Assembly: GCA_029937635.1 (NCBI GenBank)
Contig: JAPYPM010000009.1
Span: 1 to 20,092 of the forward strand
DNA: 20,092 bases
Source: Nitrospinaceae bacterium
GTDB taxonomy: Bacteria > Nitrospinota > Nitrospinia > Nitrospinales > VA-1
Direction: 5' to 3'
Part shown: piece by piece, positions 1 to 7,569 of the stretch
How positions within the stretch are numbered: position 1 is the stretch's first letter
How the letters are laid out: every line of letters starts with the position of its first letter
Notes under the pieces: model-generated
Told to the model about the DNA's origin: nothing
Seen by the model: the letters and a program-made list of their open reading frames with translations, nothing else
Databases searched by the model: none
Position numbers and translations under genes: made by a program

Positions 1-685
1 CGGTATCGATCATATCATCAACGACGAAGCACACCTTGTCAACAACATCTCCAATAATATTCATCGCCTTAGCCTCATTAGCTACCTCTCTACGTTTATC
101 GATAATAGCAAGGCTCACCCCTAGGCGCTTTGCAAAAGCCCTGGCGCGTTCCACTCCTCCCGCATCTGGAGAAATAACTATCATATCCTTCAATGCTAGA
201 TTTTGCAGATAAGGAATAAATACCTTCATGGAAAAAAGATGATCCACTGGAATATTAAAAAAACCTTGTATCTGCCCTGCATGAAGATCTACTGTTAAAA
301 CTCGGTCTGTTCCCGCAGTCACTAGTAAATCTGCTACTAACTTGGAAGTAATGGGAACCCGTGGTTCACTCTTACGATCTTGGCGAGCGTAACCGTAATA
401 AGGTATCACGGACGTTATACGCCTGGCAGAGGCACGTTTAAGAGCGTCGATCATGATCAATAGTTCCATTAAGTTTTTATTTCCTGGGTAGCAAGTTGGC
501 TGAATTATAAAAACATCACCCCCTCGAACATTTTCTTCAATACGCACATAAATTTCTTCATCCGAAAAATCCTTGATCACCGTACGACCCAACTCAATGC
601 CCATGTGCTTGCAAATATCCTCTGAAAGCTCAACATTAGCCCTTCCAGAAAAAATGAGGACTCTACCATTTAGATTTTGTTGCAT
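1..685 (-). CDS. prs: Ribose-phosphate pyrophosphokinase (PRPP synthetase), C-terminus cut by the window edge
   Basis: Prs transfers pyrophosphate from ATP to ribose 5-phosphate, making PRPP for nucleotide, histidine and tryptophan synthesis in the cytoplasm. I translated it by hand: 228 residues from the ATG at 685-683, with the frame open to base 1. The family is usually about 315 residues, so roughly the last 90 are missing. Diagnostic segments are NVELSEDICK near the N-terminus, RGGDVFIIQPT, the loop SVIPYYGYARQDRK, the conserved VDLHAGQIQGFF, and VVDDMIDT, the start of the PRPP-binding loop, right at the window edge. A good Shine-Dalgarno (AGAGGA, 5 nt before ATG; plus-strand 691-696) supports the start. 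It lies 36 nt downstream of tRNA-Gln and follows ispE, a common arrangement. No odd residues seen. Confidence 0.96.
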   Translation of the reverse strand, partial: MQQNLNGRVLIFSGRANVELSEDICKHMGIELGRTVIKDFSDEEIYVRIEENVRGGDVFIIQPTCYPGNKNLMELLIMIDALKRASARRITSVIPYYGYARQDRKSEPRVPITSKLVADLLVTAGTDRVLTVDLHAGQIQGFFNIPVDHLFSMKVFIPYLQNLALKDMIVISPDAGGVERARAFAKRLGVSLAIIDKRREVANEAKAMNIIGDVVDKVCFVVDDMIDT

Positions 686-721
686 ATAATTCCTCTGAAA
701 CCAAATAACTCTAATTAAAAG

Positions 722-794
722 CTGGGGCGGGAGGATTCGAACCTCCGTATGCAGGCATCAAAAACCTGTGTCTTAACCGCTTGACGACGCCCCA
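722..794 (-). tRNA. tRNA-Gln, anticodon TTG
   Basis: A complete 73-nt cloverleaf reads on the minus strand. The acceptor stem is TGGGGCG/CGCCCCA (7 bp) and the D arm GTC...GAC. The anticodon stem is CAGGT/GCCTG around loop TTTTGAT, giving anticodon TTG (Gln). The variable loop is CATAC and the T arm GGAGG-TTCGAAT-CCTCC. The discriminator base is G, as expected for tRNA-Gln. CCA is not encoded, so it must be added by tRNA nucleotidyltransferase. The gene sits between ispE and prs on the same strand and is probably excised from their shared transcript or read from its own promoter. Confidence 0.97.
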
Positions 795-945
795 ATGTGC
801 ATTTACTGCTTAAATATGCTTAATCTTGTAACTAACAACCAACACACATTACTATTTATTTTTTTTCCTAAGAAAGTATTCCCTTTTTGGGTAAACATAA
901 AACACAATAGTTGGGTTTTCCAAAAGTTAGTTGCTAGGTTAAAAG

Positions 946-958
946 CCACTTAAAGTGG
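946..958 (-). terminator. Weak terminator-like hairpin downstream of ispE
   Basis: On the minus strand CCACT-TTA-AGTGG forms a 5-bp stem with a 3-nt loop, followed by CTTTT. It lies 84 nt past the ispE stop and before tRNA-Gln. The stem and U tract are short, so it could attenuate transcription or be a processing hairpin rather than a full terminator. Apart from this hairpin I see nothing convincing in the 795-1042 gap. Confidence 0.3.
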
Positions 959-1042
959 AAGACTGACCGGGGTTATGGTTCCTACATAATTTGCTTTGCT
1001 AATTAAAATTTTTCAATACCATCCATTTCTAAGCTACTTTAG

Positions 1043-1936
1043 TTAGGGGTAGTTCAGGATTTCCTCTGGGAAAAAATCAGTAAAACTTTCAATCGTTTCC
1101 ACAACAATCCTTTTCCAAGCACCACTCAAACCTGAGCATGCTATCCGAGCTTTCTCCGAATCATCAAAAATACCAAAAACGGTGGACCCACTGCCAGATA
1201 AAAGAACACCCAAAGCTCCCAAAGTTCGCAATTCGTTTTTAATTACTTGAACTTCTGGAAACCTTTGAATAACAACAGGTTCTAAATCATTGTACAGCTG
1301 GGATCCTAAACTTGTGATGTCAAATAAGGACAGGTTTTTCCGCAGAATGCTAATATTATTTACCCGTTTTGTCAACTTCAATTTTAGATTCCGATAGACC
1401 CATGAAGTAGCAATAGGGAACCCAGGGAACACTAACAAAACCTGAAACCTAGGGCAAGTTTTCAATGCTTCCAGCTTCTCCCCACGGCCTATTCCTAGTG
1501 CGCAAGGCGAAGTAAGAAAAAAAGGGACATCCGAGCCCAATTCAGCGGCCAGTTTAGCTAACTTCTCTCGCTCAATATTTAAACTCCACAAACGATTCAA
1601 ACCCATAAGTACTCCGGCGGCATTACCGCTGCCACCACCAAGCCCAGCCCCAAATGGAATATTTTTTTTTAAACGAATACTGACCCCTTTACCTTCAACT
1701 TGATAGTTCTTCCTCAATAGAAGGGCTGCTTTGTAAACAAGATTGGTCTCATCTGTAGGTACTCCTGGTGCGTCACACTCTAATTTAATCCCCGAAGGTA
1801 AAAGTTCTAACTCTAGTTCATCATACAAAGATACCATTTGAAAAATAGTTTCCAATTCATGAAAACCGTCTTCTCTTTTTCCGTGAATATGAAGACCTAA
1901 GTTAATTTTAGCGGGAGTTTTAAATTTTATTTTCAT
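1043..1936 (-). CDS. ispE: 4-diphosphocytidyl-2-C-methyl-D-erythritol kinase
   Basis: IspE is the GHMP-family kinase that phosphorylates the 2-hydroxyl of CDP-methylerythritol, the fourth step of the MEP isoprenoid pathway. The 297-residue length is normal. The N-terminus TPAKINLGLHIHGKREDGFHEL (residues 7-28) holds the catalytic Lys10. The ATP-binding glycine loop PFGAGLGGGSGNAA spans residues 94-107; Gly104 stands where Ser is usual, a mild departure. GSDVPFF holds the catalytic Asp136, and the C-terminal LLSGSGSTVFG is the third GHMP motif. The start lies 25 nt after the stop of the upstream lipoprotein gene, with only a weak Shine-Dalgarno (AAAGA), consistent with shared transcription. 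tRNA-Gln and prs follow. Confidence 0.96.
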   Translation of the reverse strand: MKIKFKTPAKINLGLHIHGKREDGFHELETIFQMVSLYDELELELLPSGIKLECDAPGVPTDETNLVYKAALLLRKNYQVEGKGVSIRLKKNIPFGAGLGGGSGNAAGVLMGLNRLWSLNIEREKLAKLAAELGSDVPFFLTSPCALGIGRGEKLEALKTCPRFQVLLVFPGFPIATSWVYRNLKLKLTKRVNNISILRKNLSLFDITSLGSQLYNDLEPVVIQRFPEVQVIKNELRTLGALGVLLSGSGSTVFGIFDDSEKARIACSGLSGAWKRIVVETIESFTDFFPEEILNYP

Positions 1937-1961
1937 TCTTTAACACGTCACCAATTACTCT

Positions 1962-2747
1962 TTAATTCATCAATCCCGACGCTAACTCAAATGCATCGAA
2001 AGGAATACCTTGGTTGATAATCACATCGGAATATTTTACTACAATCGATTGTTTTTTTGACTTAACCTTGACTACAACCTTGTGAGCGAAGTCCAACTTA
2101 TCAACCTTCCTGTAGTCGTCCCAATATACTCTGTAAATTTCCTGAGCACGTTGAATCACGGTTAATGATATTGGCAATAACGTATAAGCATCTATTTCAA
2201 TATCTACCCGTTCTCCTGTTTTCTGGTTAATTGTTTCAATTTTTAAAACTGTCTGGTCGCTGTTCCATTCTGCGACTTTTGTCTGCAAATGAGAAAGATG
2301 CGGTATCCCTCCTAAAAACACACTGATGTAATCTCCAAAGTCTATATAAACCCCAAAAATTCGCCGCATAGTTTCCCCAACCTCTTCCCCAGAGATGACT
2401 CGATTTTTTATCGGGTCATACATTAAAGTTTTTTCACCGTCATAAATCAATACACCTAAAACCTGACGGAAGACGCTGTAGGTATCCACCCGCATTGCCT
2501 CATTTCCTTTAACAAGCAATGTCTGGCTAAATGATTGATTAAAGTTTTTTCCAGAAATCTTTGTGCGTACAAATGCTTTCACATCTCGAATGGTCGATTT
2601 GCGAGCTTCGAGTTTAGAAAATAAAGAGGAAAGAGACTTTATTTCTGGCTTCGCTACTTCTAATAAGGGTAAAGCCTTGGGATGGCAGGAAACAATTGAA
2701 ACAACCAAGTACCCTATTACATAAAAACGGGGGAAGAGAATTGCCAT
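1962..2747 (-). CDS. Predicted outer-membrane lipoprotein, DUF4292/LolB-like fold
   Basis: This is a 261-residue exported protein. Residues 1-20 form a hydrophobic signal ending in the lipobox IVSC, with Cys21 as the probable lipidation site. The mature part is rich in beta-strand patterns: VKAFVRTKISGKNFNQSFSQ, AMRVDTYSVFRQVLGVLIYDGEKTLMYD, then KVVVKVKSKKQSIVVKYSDV. This matches the half-barrel of LolB, LolA and DUF4292 proteins, which bind acyl chains. Family membership is inferred from these patterns, not from a search. The gene lies between the TPR gene (46 nt upstream) and ispE (25 nt downstream), so it is probably co-transcribed. Acting with the TPR protein in lipoprotein or envelope trafficking is plausible but unproven. 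No clear Shine-Dalgarno precedes the ATG. Confidence 0.72.
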   Translation of the reverse strand: MAILFPRFYVIGYLVVSIVSCHPKALPLLEVAKPEIKSLSSLFSKLEARKSTIRDVKAFVRTKISGKNFNQSFSQTLLVKGNEAMRVDTYSVFRQVLGVLIYDGEKTLMYDPIKNRVISGEEVGETMRRIFGVYIDFGDYISVFLGGIPHLSHLQTKVAEWNSDQTVLKIETINQKTGERVDIEIDAYTLLPISLTVIQRAQEIYRVYWDDYRKVDKLDFAHKVVVKVKSKKQSIVVKYSDVIINQGIPFDAFELASGLMN

Positions 2748-2793
2748 AGTCTGGACCAGAATATTAAGGCGAGGTCTAAGCTTATTGATCGTA

Positions 2794-5013
2794 TTAATAA
2801 TTTAGAAAATTTTTCACCTTTTGAATCTTTTCTTTCAGCTCTTTAGGATCAGGCAACTCGTTATCGACATCATCCTTTTTCTCTAAAGTTAGAAAAAGGC
2901 TTGTTTCCCAAGCTTTACTAGCTTCAATATAATTCATCAATGAAAAATGGATATCTCCCAAATGGCTATATAAAACTGGGTCAGGGGCCGTATAAACCAT
3001 CGCCTTTTTAAGTTCTCTAAGGGCTTTTCCCGATTCCCCTTTCTTGAAATAAATCCAGCTCAGGCTATCAAGAAAAAAACCATTTTTAGGTTGTATAGAA
3101 AGTGCCTTATTCAAATGACTCAGAGCCTTATCTAGTGATTTCCCTTCCATGGCATAAATATACCCCAAAAAATTGTGTGCATTGGAATGCATGGGATTAA
3201 GCTCGATAGAGTACTTTATATTTTTTATAGCTCGCTCAAATTCACCTGTCCGCTGCAGGAGAGCTCCTAACTCGAAATAATAAGAATCTTTATCTTTGTT
3301 TATCGCAATTGCTTTTTGCATTGAATCAATGGCTTTATCCAATTGATCAACTTCAATAAATGCAATTGCTAAGGAGCGATAAAGAATGTCATTATTTTCA
3401 TCTAATTTAATAGCTTCCTCGATTAATTGAACGGTTTTTTTAGGCTGCTTATTCATACTATGCAACCGCGCTAAGTAAATCATTAAATGCGTGGACCGAG
3501 GCTCTGTTTTCATCAAAGTATTTATTTCTTGAATGGCTAAATCTACGCGCCCAAGAACTTCATAAATACGCCCAAGTACCATCGAAATTTTATTATTTTG
3601 TTTTCTCCCCTTAAGCAACTGGAACTCATCAAGTGCTTTCAAATAAATACCCTGCTCATAATAAACAGTTCCTATTTTCATATGAACTTCGGGAGCACCT
3701 AAAACTTCTTTTGCAGTTGTGAGGTATTTAATCGAGGCTACATTTATTGGTAAATCCGTATCTTTCATAGCAGTCATGCGCTTCTTAATTTTCTCATTAA
3801 AAGGGTCTAACTTTAAAAAAATTTTGTATTGCTTTTTAGCCTCATCGGGCTTCCCCTGAGCCTCCAAAACCCAAGCCAGAAATTCTCGAGCATGCAAAAG
3901 GTTAGGGCGTAATTCCAAAGTTTGATTTAAAAATCCTTTCGCATCTTCTAATTTTCCTGCAACAATTTTAATCCTCGCAAGATAGAAATGCCCTAAGGGA
4001 TTGTTTGGTTCTACTTGAAGTAACTTCTTATACATCTCTTCTGCAAGATTATATTGTTGACGAATTTCATAAATTGCTCCGATCAGAAGAAGGGCCCTTG
4101 CTGAACCCAAATTGGTCTGAGTTACGCGTTGATAATGACCTAGAGCTTTTTCATATTCGAGTCGCCTGCTAAGAATATCTCCAATCATCATATTCAATTC
4201 GGGATTATCAGGAAAATGACTTAAAGACTTCTCGAGTGTTCTATAGGCATTCTCTATTTTCCCTGCCCGAATAAGGTTAATGGCTAACTGAAGATAAAAC
4301 TCATAATCACCCGGGGCAAACTGAACAACCTTGCTAAAGTTGTCTGAAGCCTCTTCAAACTTATGTCCTCGAACCCCCTGCAAAGCCATTAAATAATGGT
4401 AGTAAGCTCGGGGATCTCTAATATTCTCTCTGTCTTTTCCCTTAGATACATTCTTAAAAGCCTGAACTGCATACGAATTAGACAAATCAATATTCTGGGA
4501 AACTAGGTCTCTTGAATAGGTGGTACAATTGGAGATGAAAATCAATATCGCAACTGGCAAAACTATTTTTAACTTAAAACTGATACGGTCAAGGATAGTC
4601 TGCATACTCTCATCCTTGACTACTGTTTCTGGTATTTCTGCTTTATTTCCCATTAATGAATACTGTTTTTTCTTTTCATAAGGATTTTTTATACTAACGT
4701 CTAGAATAAGCCCTTCTTGAAAAACAATCCTGTTCACTAAAACCGAACCTGCGCGATCATTAATCATATGGATAGTTTTTTCACGTAATGACTCCAAACA
4801 CGAAAACCATGCTCCATCTGACACTGTGACAAACAAGCTTTTACTGGATAATTTGTTTACCCGTGTGACTTGCGCCAAGTCCTTACCTAATATAATCTTC
4901 CACTGAAAGTCTAACCAAGATAAGGCTTGGGAGCCGTCAGAATCGACCTTAACGATTGACTCCCCAAGAACGGAGCCTATAGTTTTCCAACTTCTATACA
5001 TTTGTTTACGCAT
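2794..5013 (-). CDS. DUF721 (DciA-like) domain fused in frame to an exported TPR-repeat protein
   Basis: A single 739-residue reading frame holds two unlike parts. Residues about 6-107 look like a DUF721/DciA domain: SWKTIGSVLGESI, WKIILGKDLAQVTRVNKLSSKSLFVTV, WFSCLESLREKTIHMIN, VLVNRIVFQEG. DciA proteins load the replicative helicase in the cytoplasm. After a polar linker, residues 137-163 look like an export signal of their own: Met137, basic residues, hydrophobic KIVLPVAILIFIS, then Cys163 followed by TTYS. The lipobox is imperfect, with Asn before Cys. Residues about 200-735 are a long series of TPR repeats typical of envelope scaffold proteins. A cytoplasmic domain ahead of a secretion signal is topologically odd. 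Two proteins may be made: the full frame, and a 603-residue TPR protein from the ATG at 4605-4603. The TPR call is firm; the DUF721 call is good; true fusion versus two products is open. Confidence 0.82.
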   Translation of the reverse strand: MRKQMYRSWKTIGSVLGESIVKVDSDGSQALSWLDFQWKIILGKDLAQVTRVNKLSSKSLFVTVSDGAWFSCLESLREKTIHMINDRAGSVLVNRIVFQEGLILDVSIKNPYEKKKQYSLMGNKAEIPETVVKDESMQTILDRISFKLKIVLPVAILIFISNCTTYSRDLVSQNIDLSNSYAVQAFKNVSKGKDRENIRDPRAYYHYLMALQGVRGHKFEEASDNFSKVVQFAPGDYEFYLQLAINLIRAGKIENAYRTLEKSLSHFPDNPELNMMIGDILSRRLEYEKALGHYQRVTQTNLGSARALLLIGAIYEIRQQYNLAEEMYKKLLQVEPNNPLGHFYLARIKIVAGKLEDAKGFLNQTLELRPNLLHAREFLAWVLEAQGKPDEAKKQYKIFLKLDPFNEKIKKRMTAMKDTDLPINVASIKYLTTAKEVLGAPEVHMKIGTVYYEQGIYLKALDEFQLLKGRKQNNKISMVLGRIYEVLGRVDLAIQEINTLMKTEPRSTHLMIYLARLHSMNKQPKKTVQLIEEAIKLDENNDILYRSLAIAFIEVDQLDKAIDSMQKAIAINKDKDSYYFELGALLQRTGEFERAIKNIKYSIELNPMHSNAHNFLGYIYAMEGKSLDKALSHLNKALSIQPKNGFFLDSLSWIYFKKGESGKALRELKKAMVYTAPDPVLYSHLGDIHFSLMNYIEASKAWETSLFLTLEKKDDVDNELPDPKELKEKIQKVKNFLNY
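4588..4620 (-). promoter_or_regulatory. Hairpin masking a Shine-Dalgarno at an internal start codon
   Basis: On the minus strand GTCAAGGAT (4620-4612) and ATCCTTGAC (4596-4588) are perfectly complementary, a 9-bp stem with a 15-nt loop. The stem contains AAGGA, a good Shine-Dalgarno, and the loop contains an in-frame ATG (4605-4603) 7 nt downstream of it. This ATG is the natural start of the TPR protein with its export signal. Ribosomes translating the DUF721 part would melt the stem, so the arrangement suits translational coupling. The structure is seen in sequence; the role is inferred. Confidence 0.5.
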
Positions 5014-5092
5014 CAGATCTACGCCCGAAAAATTTCCTTGGATATCTGATTTATTTTAGCTATGTTATTTGGCAATATAAAGATATTTTTTT

Positions 5093-5109
5093 GAGATGTA
5101 TTACATCTC
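5093..5109. promoter_or_regulatory. 17-bp perfect dyad between divergent genes (possible operator)
   Basis: GAGATGTA-T-TACATCTC is a perfect inverted repeat with 8-bp arms and one central base. It lies about mid-way in the 193-bp gap between the DUF721/TPR gene (minus) and the glycosyltransferase gene (plus). No T run follows it in either direction, so it is not an intrinsic terminator. A dimeric regulator site is the natural reading. I could not find convincing promoter boxes on either side, so the role remains inferred. Confidence 0.4.
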
Positions 5110-5206
5110 TAGATTCATTCCCGTTAACAAGGCCACCTAAAGAAATTGTCCTTAAAAATGAAAGGGCTAGCCTAAATATCACTTAACTAAAAGGCTTCAA
5201 GTCTCC

Positions 5207-6727
5207 ATGTTTTTTCAAATCATGCGATCAAATATTTTTCTGATAGTTCTTGGTTTATTGAGCTTGATCCTCTATCTAGGGTTAACAGACCTATCTAAAG
5301 ATTTCAACTGGGGTGAAGGTTACTCCAAACGTCCTATTATTGAGTATCTTGTCATCTATTTTTCTTTATTTTTTCTTTACACGCTGGCATGTTTTTCTGT
5401 TTTTAAATCCAACTGTTCTAAAAAATATTTCTGGACCCTTATCGCTTTTGGATTATTATTTCGTTTTACAATGCTTCCCTCCCAACAGATTCAAGAAGAT
5501 GACGTATACCGCTATCTTTGGGATGGTAAGGTGTTTGCTCATGGAATAAATCCCTTTAAATTTTCCCCAGAAGAAATCAATCAATACAAATCTTTAAAAA
5601 TACAAGACCCAGTATATTTTCACTCACATTACGGGGAAAACGATCAAAGTGAGCTAGCTTTTCTAAATGACTTGAAATGGGAAAGTGACATTGCTCTTAA
5701 GTATATGGAGCGAATTAACCACCCAGAGGTTCCCACTATCTATCCACCTTTAGCCCAATATGTGTTTCGTTTCTCGCAACAAATAAACTCAGACAGTCTT
5801 TTAACCTTGCGAATAATATTTATGGCATTTGATTTAATGGGAATGGTTTTCATTATACTTTCGTTAAGGGCCTTAAACCTCAACCAAAATTTTAGTCTAG
5901 TTTATTTTTGGTCACCACTAATGATCAAGGAAACTTACAATTCAACTCATCTGGATATAATCGGCATATCGTGTCTTTGTGTGTCCATATATTTTCTTAT
6001 ACGAAAACGTATGGTGGGATCCATTTTTTTCCTAGCATTGAGTGTTCTTGGAAAATTTTATTCTGCAGTTCTTCTTCCTTTTTACCTTCAAAGATCATGG
6101 TTTCTTGGACAAGAAAATAAACAACGTGGCACAACAACACTAACTCTTCACTTAATTTTATTTAGCACTGTTATTATAATTTTTTATCTACCGTTTTTTA
6201 ATATAGAGGGAAGGCTATTTGAAGGTTTAAAAACGTATAGTGTTTTTTGGCAAAGCAACGACAGCTTGTTTGCAATCTTGCTATACTTTTTTAAAAGTAT
6301 TTTAAAGCTAGGAGTGGACACGGAAATCCCAATCTTTGGGAATAGCATGATATTTGCCAAAAGTATCATGGCTTTGATCATTTTAGGAACGGTAGTCTAT
6401 TTAATTATAAAACAGGATTTTAAAAAAGACTCTTCAGACATATGGGTAAGAAATATTTTCATAATCATTGTATTAGTATTCCTTATAAGCCCTGTTCAAA
6501 ACCCATGGTATCTATGTTGGACCGTACCCTTTTTATGCATTTTTCATTCAAAGTCGTTGATATTTCTAACTGGGTTAATCGGATTATACTACCTCGACTT
6601 TTATCTAGACTATCAGGATATCACCCAATACTCAGTTCTCATCCCATGGCTAGAGTACACTCCATTTTATATCTATTTACTTTGGGAGCTTATTAAATTA
6701 AAAAAGACTTCAAAGACTATAAAGTAA
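5207..6727 (+). CDS. Polytopic membrane glycosyltransferase, GT-C type (GT87/DUF2029-like)
   Basis: This is a 506-residue integral membrane protein with about a dozen hydrophobic helices spread over its whole length, beginning at residues 9-27 (FLIVLGLLSLILYLGL). GT-C enzymes use polyprenyl-phosphate sugars as donors on the outer face of the inner membrane. The likely catalytic loop after the third helix is QIQEDDVYRYLWDGKVFAHGINPF, where the acidic pair EDD is the expected active-site feature. A later loop, NHPEVPTIYPPLAQYVF, is also typical of GT87/DUF2029 and related mannosyltransferases. The donor and acceptor cannot be told from sequence. The gene stands alone on its strand, divergent from the TPR gene and convergent with the HAD gene. 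The ATG lacks a strong Shine-Dalgarno; a second ATG at 5222 is an alternative start. Confidence 0.75.
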   Translation: MFFQIMRSNIFLIVLGLLSLILYLGLTDLSKDFNWGEGYSKRPIIEYLVIYFSLFFLYTLACFSVFKSNCSKKYFWTLIAFGLLFRFTMLPSQQIQEDDVYRYLWDGKVFAHGINPFKFSPEEINQYKSLKIQDPVYFHSHYGENDQSELAFLNDLKWESDIALKYMERINHPEVPTIYPPLAQYVFRFSQQINSDSLLTLRIIFMAFDLMGMVFIILSLRALNLNQNFSLVYFWSPLMIKETYNSTHLDIIGISCLCVSIYFLIRKRMVGSIFFLALSVLGKFYSAVLLPFYLQRSWFLGQENKQRGTTTLTLHLILFSTVIIIFYLPFFNIEGRLFEGLKTYSVFWQSNDSLFAILLYFFKSILKLGVDTEIPIFGNSMIFAKSIMALIILGTVVYLIIKQDFKKDSSDIWVRNIFIIIVLVFLISPVQNPWYLCWTVPFLCIFHSKSLIFLTGLIGLYYLDFYLDYQDITQYSVLIPWLEYTPFYIYLLWELIKLKKTSKTIK

Positions 6728-6812
6728 TAAGAGTTCAAAAGTGGTGTCGGCTCAAAAGTGTTCATAACGCTTACCCCCAGAAAAGCCACTTAATCAAAAC
6801 CAAAATTATTTT

Positions 6813-7505
6813 TCAGTGCAACTCTTGAAAAGAATTCACTGTAGTAAGGCCATTTTTTTTATGTTTTTGATTACGATCTACAAGTATTGCTTCTATTCCT
6901 ACGCTGTTGGCACCCTGAATATCTGCACGAAGATCGTCACCAATATGACAAGCTTCCGTAGAATCAACTCCACTTTTTCTAATGGCCTCAATAAAAATCT
7001 TTTTATCGGGTTTGGCTGAGCCTACTTCAGCAGAAGCTAAAATAAAATCAAAATATTGCGCAAGACCAGTGCTTTCTAAAATTGTATGGAGACGGGAATC
7101 AAAGTTAGAAACAACTCCCAATGTGACACCACGGTTTTTTAATTTATTTAAAATGCCTGAGCTAATAACATCGTCAAAAACATGCCAGTGGTCTTTGCGT
7201 GAAAATGCCTCATAAATAATTTCAAAGTAATCTTCAAAATTTTCAAGACCACCATAGTGTTCAAAAACCTGATAAACGAGTCTCTTCCAAAAACTTCTTT
7301 CTGCTTCCTTACCGCTACTATTACCTAAAGACTCCATTCCTCCTAAATCAGTCCATTCTCTTTGAAAAAGCTGATTTAATTCTTTCGCTGATCCCTTAAA
7401 CCCAAAGCTCCTTGCATAGGTTGCATAAACATCCCCCACAGAAGGTTCAACTCGAAGAAGCGTTCCACCTACATCAAAAAAAACTGCCTTATATTTAGAT
7501 AACAC
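6813..7505 (-). CDS. HAD-superfamily hydrolase (HDHD3/REG-2-like)
   Basis: A cytoplasmic HAD phosphatase-type protein of 230 residues from the preferred start. All four HAD motifs are visible: FFDVGGTLL (motif I, nucleophile Asp), GVVSNFD (motif II, Ser), KPDKKIF (motif III, Lys) and HIGDDLRADIQGA (motif IV, Asp pair). Motif I reads DVGGT, so the usual second Asp, the general acid/base of HAD phosphatases, is Gly. This variant is typical of the HDHD3/REG-2 branch, whose substrate is poorly known. I prefer the GTG at 7505-7503, which has a TTGGAG Shine-Dalgarno 6 nt upstream. The longest frame begins at a TTG (7544-7542) with none and would add 13 unconserved residues. It is the last of four same-strand genes starting at 10082, after the nucleotidyltransferase gene. 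Confidence 0.85.
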   Translation of the reverse strand: MLSKYKAVFFDVGGTLLRVEPSVGDVYATYARSFGFKGSAKELNQLFQREWTDLGGMESLGNSSGKEAERSFWKRLVYQVFEHYGGLENFEDYFEIIYEAFSRKDHWHVFDDVISSGILNKLKNRGVTLGVVSNFDSRLHTILESTGLAQYFDFILASAEVGSAKPDKKIFIEAIRKSGVDSTEACHIGDDLRADIQGANSVGIEAILVDRNQKHKKNGLTTVNSFQELH

Positions 7506-7569
7506 CTGTAACTCCAACGAAAAAAATAAATGGTTGCAACTCAAAATTTTTATTTAACCAAGTTTTTGA

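Noticed and set aside
6736..6760. Two copies of CAAAAGTG 17 bp apart downstream of the glycosyltransferase gene
   Set aside because: Too short, and no third copy to suggest a repeat array or iteron; not a CRISPR or an origin.
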